Source: Rhodococcus rhodnii (GTDB lineage Bacteria; Actinomycetota; Actinomycetes; Mycobacteriales; Pseudonocardiaceae). From it: a stretch of DNA of 64,000 nt. The stretch is taken from assembly GCA_000720375.1 (NCBI GenBank), contig JOAA01000005.1, positions 124,001-188,000 on the forward strand, given 5' to 3'. The position numbers and the translations under genes were made by a program. Below, piece after piece: positions 7,902-16,838 of the stretch. The notes beneath the pieces are model-generated. The model saw only the letters and a list, made by a program, of their open reading frames with translations. It had not been told where the DNA came from and did not search any database. Each line of letters begins with the position of its first letter. Within the stretch, counting starts at the first letter, position 1.

Positions 7902-8364
7902 TCACGTCCAGTTTGACCACCGGGCTGTCCGGGCTGTCGAAGAACCGGACGCCCGAGCCGAGCAGCACGGGCACGACATGCAGGACGATCTCGTCGACAA
8001 GCCCGGCCTCCATGGCCTGACGCGGCACGCTGCCGCCGGTGACGACGAGGTTCTTGCCGTTCGCGGCATTCAGACCAGTGGCGACACAGTCGCGGATGTC
8101 ACCGGCGAGGAACGTGAGCGACTCCGGCGCGAGTGCGGGATCTTTGTGTGTGAGTACGAAGATCGGTCCCTGCCAGGCGCCGCCGTAGGGCTTTGTGTCG
8201 TCGATGATGCGTCCGCCGCACATGAACGCCCCGGTCGTCTGGATGACCTCGTTGCCGAGTTCCTCCGGTCCGCCGTAGCCGAGCATCCAGTCGAATCCGT
8301 CATCCGCATCGGAGATGAAGCCGTCGATGGACATGGTCATGTGCCAGATGACTTTGCCGGTCAT
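7846..8364 (-). CDS. Dihydrofolate reductase-like (RibD C-terminal domain) protein
   Basis: A 172-residue protein with the RibD_C/DHFR-like fold: VIWHMTMSIDGFIS at 4-17, FMCGGRIIDD, PIFVLTHKDP, LVVTGGSVPRQAM and EIVLHVVPVLLGSG. These are NADPH-binding and core segments of the family. Many such actinomycete proteins exist outside riboflavin operons and their substrate is unknown. ATG 8364 is used because the family begins just before the first beta strand; the longer upstream frame is a shadow of the LysR gene. It is divergent from LysR, which is its probable regulator. Confidence 0.85.
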   Translation of the reverse strand: MTGKVIWHMTMSIDGFISDADDGFDWMLGYGGPEELGNEVIQTTGAFMCGGRIIDDTKPYGGAWQGPIFVLTHKDPALAPESLTFLAGDIRDCVATGLNAANGKNLVVTGGSVPRQAMEAGLVDEIVLHVVPVLLGSGVRFFDSPDSPVVKLDVITANAGKFGAEFRFRVVK

Positions 8365-8435
8365 ATCGCTGTCCTTTCCGTCGATGACCAGCCTGGACCA
8401 GCGGCCAGTATGCGTCCAATGCCAATTTCCGCGAA

Positions 8436-8452
8436 AACTCAGAGATAGAGTT
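8436..8452. promoter_or_regulatory. Candidate LysR-binding dyad
   Basis: Arms AACTC (8436-8440) and GAGTT (8448-8452) with a 7-bp spacer lie in the 93-bp gap between the reductase and the LysR gene, only five bases before the LysR ATG. LysR proteins commonly bind such T-N11-A dyads in divergent promoters. The arms are short, so this is only a candidate. Confidence 0.4.
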
Positions 8453-8457
8453 GATAG

Positions 8458-9315
8458 ATGCTCGACATCGTGCGATTGCGAGTTCTGGCGGCGGTCGCCG
8501 CCCACGGCTCGGTCACAGCTGCCGCGCAGGCGTTGCACTACTCCCAGCCGTCGGTCAGCCATCACCTGGCCAGGTTGGAAGCGGAGACCGGAGCACGGCT
8601 GACCCAACGAGTGGGCCGTGGCATCCGGCTCACCGCCGAGGGCGAGCTGCTTGCCAAGCGCGCCAACGAGATCATCGGCCGGGTCGATGCGGCTAGCGCC
8701 GAACTGTCCGCAATGGTCGGACTGCAAGCAGGCCGGGTACGCATCGCGGCGTTCACGTCCGCCCTGAGCGTCCTCGTTCCCCCTGCCGCAGCGGCAATGC
8801 GCGAACTGCACCCGAACATCGAGCTGCATCTCACCGACGCGCATCCCGTCGTTGCCAGCCAACAGTTGCGGGATGGCGAAGTCGACCTCGCCATCGTGTT
8901 CCACTACGACGACGCCACACCGGATGACGGCATCAGGTACTCGTACCTGCTCGACGACCCGGTGTACCTGCTCGGCAAGGAGCCCGGGCGAACGCTGGAG
9001 GACGACCGGGACTCGACGTGGATCGCGGGCTGCGTGAACTGCCGCGCCGAGGTCGTCGACATGTGCCAAGCCGCGGGCTTCACGCCACGGATCGCTTACG
9101 TCAGCGACGACATCATCGTCAAGCAAGCGCTTGTCGCCGCCGGATTGGGCGTCACCACGATGCCGGGCCTGGCTCTGCGCTCACACCACGCGGACGGAGT
9201 CGTCGCGAGCGAACTGCCTTTCCGCCGCAGGATCTCCATCGCGACGTTCGGCGAACCGCCCGACCCGCCTGCGACGGCCGCCTTCATCGCCGCCCTGTCG
9301 TCAACCCAGGGTTGA
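8458..9315 (+). CDS. LysR-family transcriptional regulator
   Basis: A 285-residue protein. The winged helix-turn-helix occupies residues 1-60 (RLRVLAAVAAHGSVTAAAQ, then YSQPSVSHHLARLE), followed by the periplasmic-binding-like co-inducer domain from about 88 (RVRIAAFTSALSVLVPPAAAAM). Two cysteines in IAGCVNCRAEVVDMC are unusual and could sense redox, but that is speculation. It is divergent from the RibD_C-like reductase, the usual LysR target arrangement. Its stop codon lies inside the first palindrome of the next gene's promoter. Confidence 0.92.
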   Translation: MLDIVRLRVLAAVAAHGSVTAAAQALHYSQPSVSHHLARLEAETGARLTQRVGRGIRLTAEGELLAKRANEIIGRVDAASAELSAMVGLQAGRVRIAAFTSALSVLVPPAAAAMRELHPNIELHLTDAHPVVASQQLRDGEVDLAIVFHYDDATPDDGIRYSYLLDDPVYLLGKEPGRTLEDDRDSTWIAGCVNCRAEVVDMCQAAGFTPRIAYVSDDIIVKQALVAAGLGVTTMPGLALRSHHADGVVASELPFRRRISIATFGEPPDPPATAAFIAALSSTQG

Positions 9316-9346
9316 CGGCCCAACATCGTCAACCTAAAGTTGACGA
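9299..9346 (+). promoter_or_regulatory. Leaderless promoter overlaid by two matching palindromes
   Basis: Palindrome 1 is perfect: CGTCAACCC-A-GGGTTGACG (9299-9317). Palindrome 2 has 8-bp arms TCGTCAAC (9326-9333) and GTTGACGA (9339-9346) with a 5-bp spacer. Their centres are 28 bp apart and they share the half-site GTCAAC. A promoter fits inside them: TTGACG (9312-9317), a 17-bp spacer, TAAAGT (9335-9340), with the expected start of transcription at the ATG (9348). A protein bound to both sites would block the promoter. Confidence 0.75.
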
Positions 9347-9347
9347 C

Positions 9348-10064
9348 ATGACGAACACACCCAAACTCGGCGACCTGATCGACGCCGTGGAGAACCTGCA
9401 TCCGAACGGCGATCCGTTGAAGCGCCTGACCGACGCGGTACTGATCGCACAGCACCTCGGCGAGCTGGCGGATCACCTGATCGGCCACTTCGTCGACCGG
9501 GCAAGGCATTCCGGCGCCTCATGGACCGAGATCGGCCAGAGCATGGGCGTCACCAAACAGGCAGCCCAGAAGAGATTCACGTCCAACGCCCCGGAGCAAC
9601 TGGACGTCTCCCAGTTCGCCCGGTTCACCGACAAAGCGCGTGTCGCCACCGTGGCAGCGCAGAAGGAAGCCGAGCGCCTCAAGCACGCCGAGATCGCGCC
9701 GGGGCACATCCTGCTCGGCTTGTACGCCGCGCCGGATGCGTTGGCGGCCAGGGCGATCACGTCACTCGGCGGCAAGGCCGAGACCATCATCGCGGCGGTG
9801 ACACCCAAACTGGGGCCTGCCGTCGACAACCCGCCGAGCCCGCACATCCCGTTCTCCGGCCAGTCCAAGAAAGTTCTCGAGCTGACCGTACGCGAAGCAC
9901 TCCGCTTCGGGCACAACTACGTTGGCACCGAACACATCCTGCTCGGCCTGGTCGCACTGGACGACGAAGTCATCAAGGCGACGTTCGCCGAGTCGGGCGT
10001 GCCGATCGGGAAGATCGAGGAAGCGGTCGTCAGCGTGTTGCCGCAAGAGCCTCCGGCAATGTGA
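9348..10064 (+). CDS. HTH plus Clp_N (ClpC N-terminal-like) double-repeat protein
   Basis: A 238-residue protein without any ATPase domain. Residues about 48-80 form a helix-turn-helix ([20 protein letters not shown]). The rest resembles two Clp_N repeats, the substrate/adaptor-binding module of Clp[20 protein letters not shown] with HILLGL (about 87-120), then [29 protein letters not shown] (about 168-198). DNA-binding Clp_N proteins of this kind are widespread in actinomycetes but poorly described. The ATG lies about 8 bases from a consensus -10 element, so the mRNA may be leaderless. Twin palindromes over the promoter suggest autoregulation. The 3' end overlaps hisA by 35 bases. Confidence 0.85.
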   Translation: MTNTPKLGDLIDAVENLHPNGDPLKRLTDAVLIAQHLGELADHLIGHFVDRARHSGASWTEIGQSMGVTKQAAQKRFTSNAPEQLDVSQFARFTDKARVATVAAQKEAERLKHAEIAPGHILLGLYAAPDALAARAITSLGGKAETIIAAVTPKLGPAVDNPPSPHIPFSGQSKKVLELTVREALRFGHNYVGTEHILLGLVALDDEVIKATFAESGVPIGKIEEAVVSVLPQEPPAM

Positions 10065-10761
10065 AAGCACCCGCGTACAACGCCTTTCCGATGATCACGC
10101 CCTCGACACCGTCGGCCTCGAGGCCGGCGAGCGCACGCAGGTCGTCCACACTGGACACGCCGCCGGACGCGATGATCGACGCGTCGGTCCGGGCGCAGAT
10201 CTCGCCGAGCAGGTCGAGGTTCGGGCCCTTCAGGGTGCCGTCCTTGCTGACGTCGGTGACCACGTAACGGCAGCAGCCGTCGCGGTCCAGCCGGTCGAGC
10301 ACGTCCCAGAGGTCGCCGCCGTCCTTCGTCCAGCCACGGGTCTTGAGCCGATGGCCGTCCTCGGTGATCCGGACGTCCAGCCCCACCGCGATCTTGTCGC
10401 CGTACTCGGCGATCGCCTTCGCGCACCACTCCGGGTCCTCGAGGGCCGCGGTGCCCAGGTTCACCCGGCGGCAGCCGGTCGCCAGCGCGGCCTTCAGCGA
10501 CTCGTCGTCCCTGATCCCGCCGGACAGTTCGACCTGGATGCCCAGTTCGCCGACGACCCGCGCGACCAGGTCCCGATTGGAGCCGCGGCCGAACGCGGCG
10601 TCGAGGTCGACGAGATGGATCCACTCGGCGCCGTCACGTTGCCAGGCCAGCGCGGCCTCCAGCGGCTCACCGTACGCGGTCTCGGTGCCAGCCTCGCCCT
10701 GCACAAGGCGCACAGCCTTGCCGTCGGCCACATCAACGGCTGGGAGCAACGTCAGAGTCAC
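10030..10761 (-). CDS. hisA: Phosphoribosyl isomerase, HisA/PriA type
   Basis: A 243-residue (beta/alpha)8 isomerase that converts ProFAR to PRFAR in histidine synthesis. Asp10 ([10 protein letters not shown]) and Asp170 ([10 protein letters not shown]) are the acid/base pair, and SGGIRDD and ASGGVSS are the phosphate loops. In actinobacteria this enzyme is usually the dual HisA/TrpF protein Pri[10 protein letters not shown] at about 142-150 fits that group, but whether a separate trpF exists cannot be seen. The GTG at 10761 is chosen because the first beta strand begins there. It is isolated from hisF by some 7 kb and from hisH by the subtilase gene. Confidence 0.94.
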   Translation of the reverse strand: MTLTLLPAVDVADGKAVRLVQGEAGTETAYGEPLEAALAWQRDGAEWIHLVDLDAAFGRGSNRDLVARVVGELGIQVELSGGIRDDESLKAALATGCRRVNLGTAALEDPEWCAKAIAEYGDKIAVGLDVRITEDGHRLKTRGWTKDGGDLWDVLDRLDRDGCCRYVVTDVSKDGTLKGPNLDLLGEICARTDASIIASGGVSSVDDLRALAGLEADGVEGVIIGKALYAGAFTLPEALAATR

Positions 10762-10924
10762 GGCGCAGACTCTACTTGGCCATGGTGAACTCCCCGAGCC
10801 TGCGTCGCCGTGCGGCGAACAACAATTCGTTACGTGTAAATTTTTACCGCTAGCCACCCCATGATCGAATGGTCAGCATCAATAACCGCATGCTCGCACT
10901 TGAAACGAATGAGAGTGGTTGTTC

Positions 10925-13291
10925 ATGCGGCTATTCATTTCCCTCAACCCTTCCAGAGTATTGACAGCCGCCGTCGTCGCCACGGCCGCGGCTGCCGTCT
11001 TCGTCGCACCTACGGCGTCCGCCGAAACAGCGACAGTCCAATCGGTTTCCGACGCGATTCCGGACAGCTACATCGTCGTCCTCAAAGAGAACCAGGTCAG
11101 CACGGCCGAGACGCTCACCGCACGGTACGGCGGCACGGTCACCTCGACGTGGCGCACCGCGCTGAACGGATTCGCAGCCCGGATGACCGCCAAGCAAGCA
11201 GCCCAATTGGCCGCCGATCCGAGCGTTTCGTACGTTCAGGAAAATGGTCGGGTAACAATTCAGGACTCGCAGCAGAATCCGCCCTCATGGGGTCTTGACC
11301 GGGTCGACCAACGACAGGTCGGCCGGGACGGCAGGTACGTATTCGAAACACCGGCGTCCCACGTCCGCGCCTACGTGCTCGACACCGGAATCAGGATTTC
11401 GCACACCACATTCGGCGGCCGCGCGTCCTGGGGCGTGAACACGATCGACGCCAATAACACCGATTGCCACGGGCACGGCACGCACGTCGCGGGCACCATC
11501 GGCGGCGCGGAGTACGGCGTGGCCAAGAGCGCGAGCCTGGTGGCCGTGAAGGTGCTGGACTGCGCCGGTAACGGCACATGGGAAGCCATCATCGGCGGTG
11601 TCGACTGGGTCACGCGCAACGCGGTACGGCCCGCCGTGGCGAACATGAGCCTCGCGGGTGGCGCGAACGCCGCCGTGGATCAGGCCGTCCGCAACTCGAT
11701 CGCCTCAGGCATCACGTACGCCATCGCGTCGGCCAACGCCAACCAGAACGCGTGCAACTTCTCACCCGCCCGTGTCGCCGAGGCGATCACGGTGAACGCG
11801 ACGGACGTCAACGATCGCCGGGCGGCGTTCTCCAACTGGGGTTCCTGCACCGACATCTTCGCGCCGGGCGTGGGAATCGTGTCGTCGCACCACACCTCGG
11901 ACACCGCGAGCGTCAGCATGCAGGGCACGTCGATGGCGAGCCCGCACGTGGCAGGCGCCGCAGCGCTGTGGTTGGCCGAACATCCTTACGACACACCGCC
12001 TTTAGTGGCCAACGCGCTGCTGACCAATGCGACGCCAGGTGTCGTCACAGACCCAGTGGGCTCGCCGAACGCGTTGCTGCACACCCGTATCCCCAACGGT
12101 GTCACCGACCATGACGCGGATTACAACGCTGACAACCGTGACGACATCGCGCTGAATGGTGTCCCTGGATGGGGTTCGATCCCGGTGTCGTTCTCAGTTG
12201 GGAATGGGAACTTCAACGTCACCAACGCGGCTGTCGCGAACTTCGCGACCTGGTCGGCGTCGCCGGGTGTGTACATCCTTTCGGGTGACTTCAACGGTGA
12301 CGGCCGGACCGACTCGGCGCTGACCGGTGTCGCCGGCTGGGCGTCCATTCCGGTCGCCTTCTCCAACGGCGACGGCACATTCACCGTCACCAACGCGGGC
12401 GAGCCGAACTTCCCGGTGTGGGCGACCACCCCGGGCGTCAAGATCGTCACGGGCGACTTCAACGCGGACGGCCGGACGGACATCGCGCTGACCGGCGGCG
12501 TCGGCTGGACCACCATCCCAGTCGCGTTCTCCAACGGCAACGGCACATTCAACGTCACCAACGCAGGCGTGCCCAACTTCCCGACGTGGGCAACCAGCCC
12601 GAACGTGAAGGTGGTCGCGAAGGACTTCAACGCGGACAACCGCACCGACCTCGCGCTGACCGGGGTCAACGGCTGGACCACCATCCCGGTCGCGTTCTCC
12701 AACGGCAACGGCACGTTCGGCGTCACGAACGCAGGCGTGCCCAACTTCCCGATCTGGGCAGCGACACCGAACGTGAAGCTGCTGTCGGGCGACTTCAACG
12801 CCGACGGTCGAACAGACCTTGCGTTGACGGGAATTGTAGGCTGGACCACCATCCCGGTCGCTTTTTCCGTGGGTAACGGCACGTTCAGCGTCACCAACGC
12901 AGGCGTGCCGAACTTCCCGGTCTGGGCGACGTCGGCGGGCGTGAAGATCATCGCCCGTGACCTGAACGCCGACAACCGCACGGACATCGTGCTCACCGGC
13001 GTGAACGGCTGGACCACCATCCCGGTCGGGTTCTCGAACGGCAACGGCACGTTCAATGTCACGAACGCGGGCGTGCCCAACTTCCCGATCTGGGCGACGT
13101 CGCCCGGTGTCGAGATCGTGGCGCGGGACTACAACGGCGACAACCGCGTCGACCTGGCGCTGACCGGCGTGAACGGCTGGACCACCATCCCGGTCGGGTT
13201 CTCGAACGGCAACGGCACGTTCGGCGTGACGAACGCGGGCGTGCCGAACTTCCCGGTGTGGGCGGCAACGCCGGGAGCATTGGTCCTATAG
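10925..13291 (+). CDS. Secreted subtilisin-like serine protease with FG-GAP/VCBS-type repeat domain
   Basis: A 788-residue secreted peptidase. The signal peptide is at 1-33 (cleavage near APTASA), an inhibitor I9 propeptide at about 48-112 ([17 protein letters not shown]), and the S8 catalytic domain at about 120-385 with Asp153 (VLDTGI), His184 (HGTHVAG) and Ser336 (GTSMASPH). From residue 399 onward there are seven 56-residue repeats of the [14 protein letters not shown] type, an FG-GAP pattern that could close as a seven-bladed propeller. The ATG at 10925 is preferred over an upstream TTG two codons earlier. It stands alone between hisA and hisH on the opposite strand, and its 3' end overlaps hisH by 6 bases. 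Confidence 0.95.
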   Translation: MRLFISLNPSRVLTAAVVATAAAAVFVAPTASAETATVQSVSDAIPDSYIVVLKENQVSTAETLTARYGGTVTSTWRTALNGFAARMTAKQAAQLAADPSVSYVQENGRVTIQDSQQNPPSWGLDRVDQRQVGRDGRYVFETPASHVRAYVLDTGIRISHTTFGGRASWGVNTIDANNTDCHGHGTHVAGTIGGAEYGVAKSASLVAVKVLDCAGNGTWEAIIGGVDWVTRNAVRPAVANMSLAGGANAAVDQAVRNSIASGITYAIASANANQNACNFSPARVAEAITVNATDVNDRRAAFSNWGSCTDIFAPGVGIVSSHHTSDTASVSMQGTSMASPHVAGAAALWLAEHPYDTPPLVANALLTNATPGVVTDPVGSPNALLHTRIPNGVTDHDADYNADNRDDIALNGVPGWGSIPVSFSVGNGNFNVTNAAVANFATWSASPGVYILSGDFNGDGRTDSALTGVAGWASIPVAFSNGDGTFTVTNAGEPNFPVWATTPGVKIVTGDFNADGRTDIALTGGVGWTTIPVAFSNGNGTFNVTNAGVPNFPTWATSPNVKVVAKDFNADNRTDLALTGVNGWTTIPVAFSNGNGTFGVTNAGVPNFPIWAATPNVKLLSGDFNADGRTDLALTGIVGWTTIPVAFSVGNGTFSVTNAGVPNFPVWATSAGVKIIARDLNADNRTDIVLTGVNGWTTIPVGFSNGNGTFNVTNAGVPNFPIWATSPGVEIVARDYNGDNRVDLALTGVNGWTTIPVGFSNGNGTFGVTNAGVPNFPVWAATPGALVL
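12119..13288 (+). repeat. Seven tandem 168-bp coding repeats
   Basis: In-frame repeats, each about 168 bp (56 residues), within the protease gene. Each starts with an Asp-rich D-x-N-x-D-x-R-x-D loop, contains [20 protein letters not shown] strands and ends in PNFP-x-WA. Internal copies are nearly identical at the DNA level, so unit number could change by recombination. Confidence 0.92.
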
Positions 13292-13918
13292 GGACTTGAG
13301 CCAGTTCTGAAGTAGATGCGCGCCGGCGTCGCCGGACTTCTCCGGGTGGAACTGCGTGGCGGACAACGCGGTGTTCTCCACCGCGGCGACGAAGTCACAG
13401 CCGTGGTTCGCCCAGGTGACCAGCGGCGCCGGCAGCGTGTCGGACGGCTCGAGCTCCCACTTGCGCACCCCGTACGAGTGAACGAAATAGAAGCGAGTGT
13501 CCTTGTCCAACCCGTCGAACAGCACAGAGCCCTCGGGGGCCTTCACCGTGTTCCAGCCCATGTGCGGGACCACGTCGGCCTCAAGCCGCTCAACGGTGCC
13601 CGGCCACTCGTTGCAGCCCTCGGTCTCCTGGCCGTGTTCGATGCCCCGCTCGAACAGGATCTGCATGCCGACGCAGATGCCGAGGACAGGTCGCCCACCG
13701 GCAAGCCGCGTCCCGACCATGCGGTGGCCCTGGACGGACTTCAAGCCCGTCATGCAGGCGGCGAAGGCGCCGACCCCAGGGACGACGAGGCCGCCCGCGT
13801 TGAGCGCCGCATGGCTGTCCGCGGTCACCTCGACGTCCGCGCCGACGCGCTGAAGTGCACGTTCGACGGAGCGAAGGTTCCCCGACCCATAGTCCAAAAC
13901 GACAACTCGCACGGCCAT
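13286..13918 (-). CDS. hisH: Imidazole glycerol phosphate synthase, glutamine amidotransferase subunit
   Basis: HisH releases ammonia from glutamine and passes it to HisF. The 210-residue class I amidotransferase has the triad Cys82 (LGICVGMQ), His191 and Glu193 (QFHPEKSG), and the oxyanion segment VVPGVGAF at 45-52. It stands alone on its strand here: the subtilase follows and a ROCO GTPase gene diverges from its 5' side. In related genomes hisH sits directly between hisB and hisA. A 7-bp-arm inverted repeat lies just upstream of its start. Confidence 0.96.
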   Translation of the reverse strand: MAVRVVVLDYGSGNLRSVERALQRVGADVEVTADSHAALNAGGLVVPGVGAFAACMTGLKSVQGHRMVGTRLAGGRPVLGICVGMQILFERGIEHGQETEGCNEWPGTVERLEADVVPHMGWNTVKAPEGSVLFDGLDKDTRFYFVHSYGVRKWELEPSDTLPAPLVTWANHGCDFVAAVENTALSATQFHPEKSGDAGAHLLQNWLKSL

Positions 13919-13923
13919 AGCCT

Positions 13924-13943
13924 ACCTGTTGCTCCAAACAGGT
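13924..13943. promoter_or_regulatory. Inverted repeat upstream of hisH
   Basis: ACCTGTT (13924-13930) and AACAGGT (13937-13943) are perfect 7-bp arms with a 6-bp spacer, five bases upstream of the hisH start and in the 78-bp gap shared with the ROCO gene. It could be an operator or an mRNA stem; the sequence does not tell which. Confidence 0.45.
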
Positions 13944-13996
13944 TACGGAACGAGAAACGAGCTAGCAGCGAGTGCCCGGGTTGAGACGCTGATGGC

Positions 13997-16837
13997 ATGG
14001 ACGAGGCCCTCCGCCGGATCGAAGAAGCCCGCAATACCGACATCACAGTTCTCCATCTGCATGGCCTCGGACTGGAGAGCCTGCCACCAGAACTCTTCGA
14101 GCTCACTCACATCACGCGGCTCTACCTGAGCGACAACGCACTCACCGACTTGCCGGAAGAACTGGCCGAACTAAGCAACCTGACCACACTCAACCTCAGT
14201 GGCAACCCCTTCGGCATGCTGCCCACAGCCGTCGCGAACCTTGGCAGACTGTCCTCCCTCGAGATCAAGAACTGCGGAATCATGGCTCTGCCTGATTCGC
14301 TGCAAAGGCTCACGAAGCTCCATGGCCTGGGAGCTCACGGTAACGGGCTGGTGAAAATCCCCGAGTGGATCAGCCGCCTCGACCAACTCAGCTTTCTCGA
14401 TTTGGGCGGGAACAGGCTGCATTCGCTGCCGACCAGCTTCGCTGGGCTGACGGGCTTGTTTCATCTGACACTCAGCCGGAATCGGTTCACAGAAGTACCC
14501 GAAGTGGTCTTCGCACTGCGGAAACTTGTGATTCTTGATCTTGAGGAAAACTACCTGACCGCAATACCCGACGCTGTCTCGAGCCTCACCAGCCTCGAGA
14601 CACTCGGCCTGCGGGGCAATCAGATCAGCTCCTTGCCAAGTGCCATCGCGGATCTACCACGACTCACCACCCTGACACCGTCAAGAAATCCGCTCGTCAG
14701 CCCGCCGCCGGAGGTAGCCGCCGGTGGCACCGACTCCGTCATCGCATTCCTGAAGGCCCGGCATGCGGGCGTCGTTCCGATGTGGACGTCCAAGCTGCTC
14801 GTTGTCGGTGAGGGCGGCGTTGGCAAGACCTCACTGGTCAAAGCGTTGGCAGGCATCGAATATAACCAGGACGAGCCGTCAACGCACGGCATCAGGATCG
14901 AGAATCTGCCTCTGCCGCACCCGACTCAGCCCGCCGTCGAGATGCAGCTGAACGTGTGGGACTTCGGTGGTCAGGAGATCTATCACGCCACCCACCAGTT
15001 CTTTCTGACCAACCGCTCGCTCTTCCTCCTCGTCTGGAACTCCCGGCACGGCTGGGAACAGGGCCGCCTCCGCTACTGGCTCGACATCATCTCGGCAAAG
15101 GCACCCGAATCACCGATCATCCTCGTGGTCACGCACACCGAAGACCGCCCAGTGGACTTTCCACTCGATGATCTGAAGCTTGCATATCCCCAGATAGTTA
15201 TCAGTGTTGCTGTCGACAATCGGACACGACAAGGAGTCGGCACACTCCGCGATCTCATCGCCGCGGAGGCCGCCAAGCTTCCGTTGATGGGCTCGGAATG
15301 GCCGAAGACCTGGTTCAAGGCCGCAAGCGCACTGTGGGAGTCGACCGAGAACCGCGTTGCTCCCCATGACATGTGGCAGATGATGAGCGATGCGGGCGTC
15401 GACGACCCTGTACAACAGCGGTATATTGCGAAAGCCTTACACGAGCTCGGCGATATCCTTTACTACAGCGAGGATCCCGAACTCTGTGACACCGTCATCC
15501 TGCAGCCGGAGTGGGTCAACAGATACATCAGCAAGGTGCTCGACAGCACCGAAGTCGAGGCAGCACAAGGGTTGCTGACTCGCACCCATCTCCGGGAGCT
15601 CTGGCGCGAGCTTGATCGTGGTACCAGCGATCACTTCCTGAGCATGATGGACAAGTACGACCTGTCCTATCGGGTCGACGGTCGGCCGGATGACGTGAGC
15701 CTGGTTGTTGAGCGGTTGTCGTGGAATCCGCCTGCTTATCAGGACGTCTGGGGCGGCATGGCGGGCAAGCAGGAGATCCGTGTCCTCTACCGGCTCAACA
15801 CCATGCCGCCCGGCATCCCGACGTGGTTCATCGCCCGGTCGCACCGGTTCAGCATCAGCATGCACTGGCGTACCGGCGCTGTGCTCAAGCACGGTGACCA
15901 ACTGGCGTTGGTGAGGGCCGATGCGCACCGGAAGACCGTTGAGCTGACTGTCCGAGGCCCCTCACCGGCTGCCTTCTTCTCCATTTTGGACGATGGGCTC
16001 AACCGGACCCTCGAACGGTTCCCTGGGTTGGAGATCCGTCGCGAGGTGCCGTGCCGGTGCGAGGATGAGTGCACCGAGCTCTTCAACTACGACAACCTCA
16101 GCAATCGGCTTACCAAGGTCCCACCGAAGTACACGATCGAGTGCCACCGGTCCGGCGAGGACGTCGACATTCGCGAGCTTCTGCTTGGGTTGGCTCCTTC
16201 CAACAGGGATGTCACGGCGATGAGCCTCGACCAGATCGACCGGCGGCTGATCAGGATCGAGAGCAAGGTCGACGAGAACGCCGAATACAACCAGCGGATG
16301 TTCCTGCGGTTGCAGCACATCGCGCAGACGCAGCAGGAAACGCGGTGCCCGAGCGTGTTCGCCTTGGTGCAGCTGAAGAAGCGGAACTTCGAGCTGCACC
16401 TTTACTGCGAGGAACCCGGTGCGTGGCATCGGCTTCCTGAGCCCGAGGGCGTCTACGCGATCAAGCAGCCCTATGAGTGGGTTCGCAAGTTCGGTCCGCA
16501 CCTCCAGCGGGTGTTGAAGGTTCTCAAATACACGGCTCCTCTCGCCGGCCCGGTCCTCGGTATCACCGTTGATCAGCTCAGCCAGCAGCTCAAGGCCGAC
16601 TGCGATCTGATGAAGGAGCTCGTCAGCCGAGCGCCTGAGACGTTCCGGACCGAGACTCATCGGGGCGACGAGATCCCGTCGGCCCGGGCCGAGCATGACG
16701 CGGACTTCCGGGCTCTGGAAGCAATGCTGCTTGAGCTAGACGAGAAGCGGGTGTGGGGTGGGCTTTCCCGTACGACCACGCCTGAAGGGCTGACCTTGTA
16801 CCTGTGCTCCGAGCACAGGAAGGCCTACTTGACGTGA
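13997..16837 (+). CDS. ROCO-family protein: leucine-rich repeats, Roc GTPase, COR domain
   Basis: A 946-residue signalling GTPase. About nine leucine-rich repeats fill residues 15-235 (LxxLxLxxNxLxxLP). The Roc GTPase domain runs from about 263 to 430, with P-loop GEGGVGKTS at 271-279, WDFGGQE at 321-327 and a Roc-type base-recognition motif VVTHTED at 377-383. A COR dimerisation region follows (about 430-680), then a cysteine cluster PCRCEDEC at 685-692 with another Cys at 716 that could bind metal. The C-terminal 230 residues are unassigned. Bacterial ROCO proteins are distant relatives of human LRRK2 and their roles are mostly unknown. It lies in the interruption between hisB and hisH. Confidence 0.93.
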   Translation: MDEALRRIEEARNTDITVLHLHGLGLESLPPELFELTHITRLYLSDNALTDLPEELAELSNLTTLNLSGNPFGMLPTAVANLGRLSSLEIKNCGIMALPDSLQRLTKLHGLGAHGNGLVKIPEWISRLDQLSFLDLGGNRLHSLPTSFAGLTGLFHLTLSRNRFTEVPEVVFALRKLVILDLEENYLTAIPDAVSSLTSLETLGLRGNQISSLPSAIADLPRLTTLTPSRNPLVSPPPEVAAGGTDSVIAFLKARHAGVVPMWTSKLLVVGEGGVGKTSLVKALAGIEYNQDEPSTHGIRIENLPLPHPTQPAVEMQLNVWDFGGQEIYHATHQFFLTNRSLFLLVWNSRHGWEQGRLRYWLDIISAKAPESPIILVVTHTEDRPVDFPLDDLKLAYPQIVISVAVDNRTRQGVGTLRDLIAAEAAKLPLMGSEWPKTWFKAASALWESTENRVAPHDMWQMMSDAGVDDPVQQRYIAKALHELGDILYYSEDPELCDTVILQPEWVNRYISKVLDSTEVEAAQGLLTRTHLRELWRELDRGTSDHFLSMMDKYDLSYRVDGRPDDVSLVVERLSWNPPAYQDVWGGMAGKQEIRVLYRLNTMPPGIPTWFIARSHRFSISMHWRTGAVLKHGDQLALVRADAHRKTVELTVRGPSPAAFFSILDDGLNRTLERFPGLEIRREVPCRCEDECTELFNYDNLSNRLTKVPPKYTIECHRSGEDVDIRELLLGLAPSNRDVTAMSLDQIDRRLIRIESKVDENAEYNQRMFLRLQHIAQTQQETRCPSVFALVQLKKRNFELHLYCEEPGAWHRLPEPEGVYAIKQPYEWVRKFGPHLQRVLKVLKYTAPLAGPVLGITVDQLSQQLKADCDLMKELVSRAPETFRTETHRGDEIPSARAEHDADFRALEAMLLELDEKRVWGGLSRTTTPEGLTLYLCSEHRKAYLT

Positions 16838-16838
16838 G

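Noticed and set aside
10836..10847. GTAAA-TT-TTTAC dyad upstream of the protease
   Set aside because: Very short arms in a local AT-rich patch; could be a promoter element but not supported as an operator.
12119..13288. Regular repeats that could be read as a CRISPR-like array
   Set aside because: Unit is 168 bp, in frame, translated into FG-GAP-type protein repeats; no short direct repeats with unique spacers.
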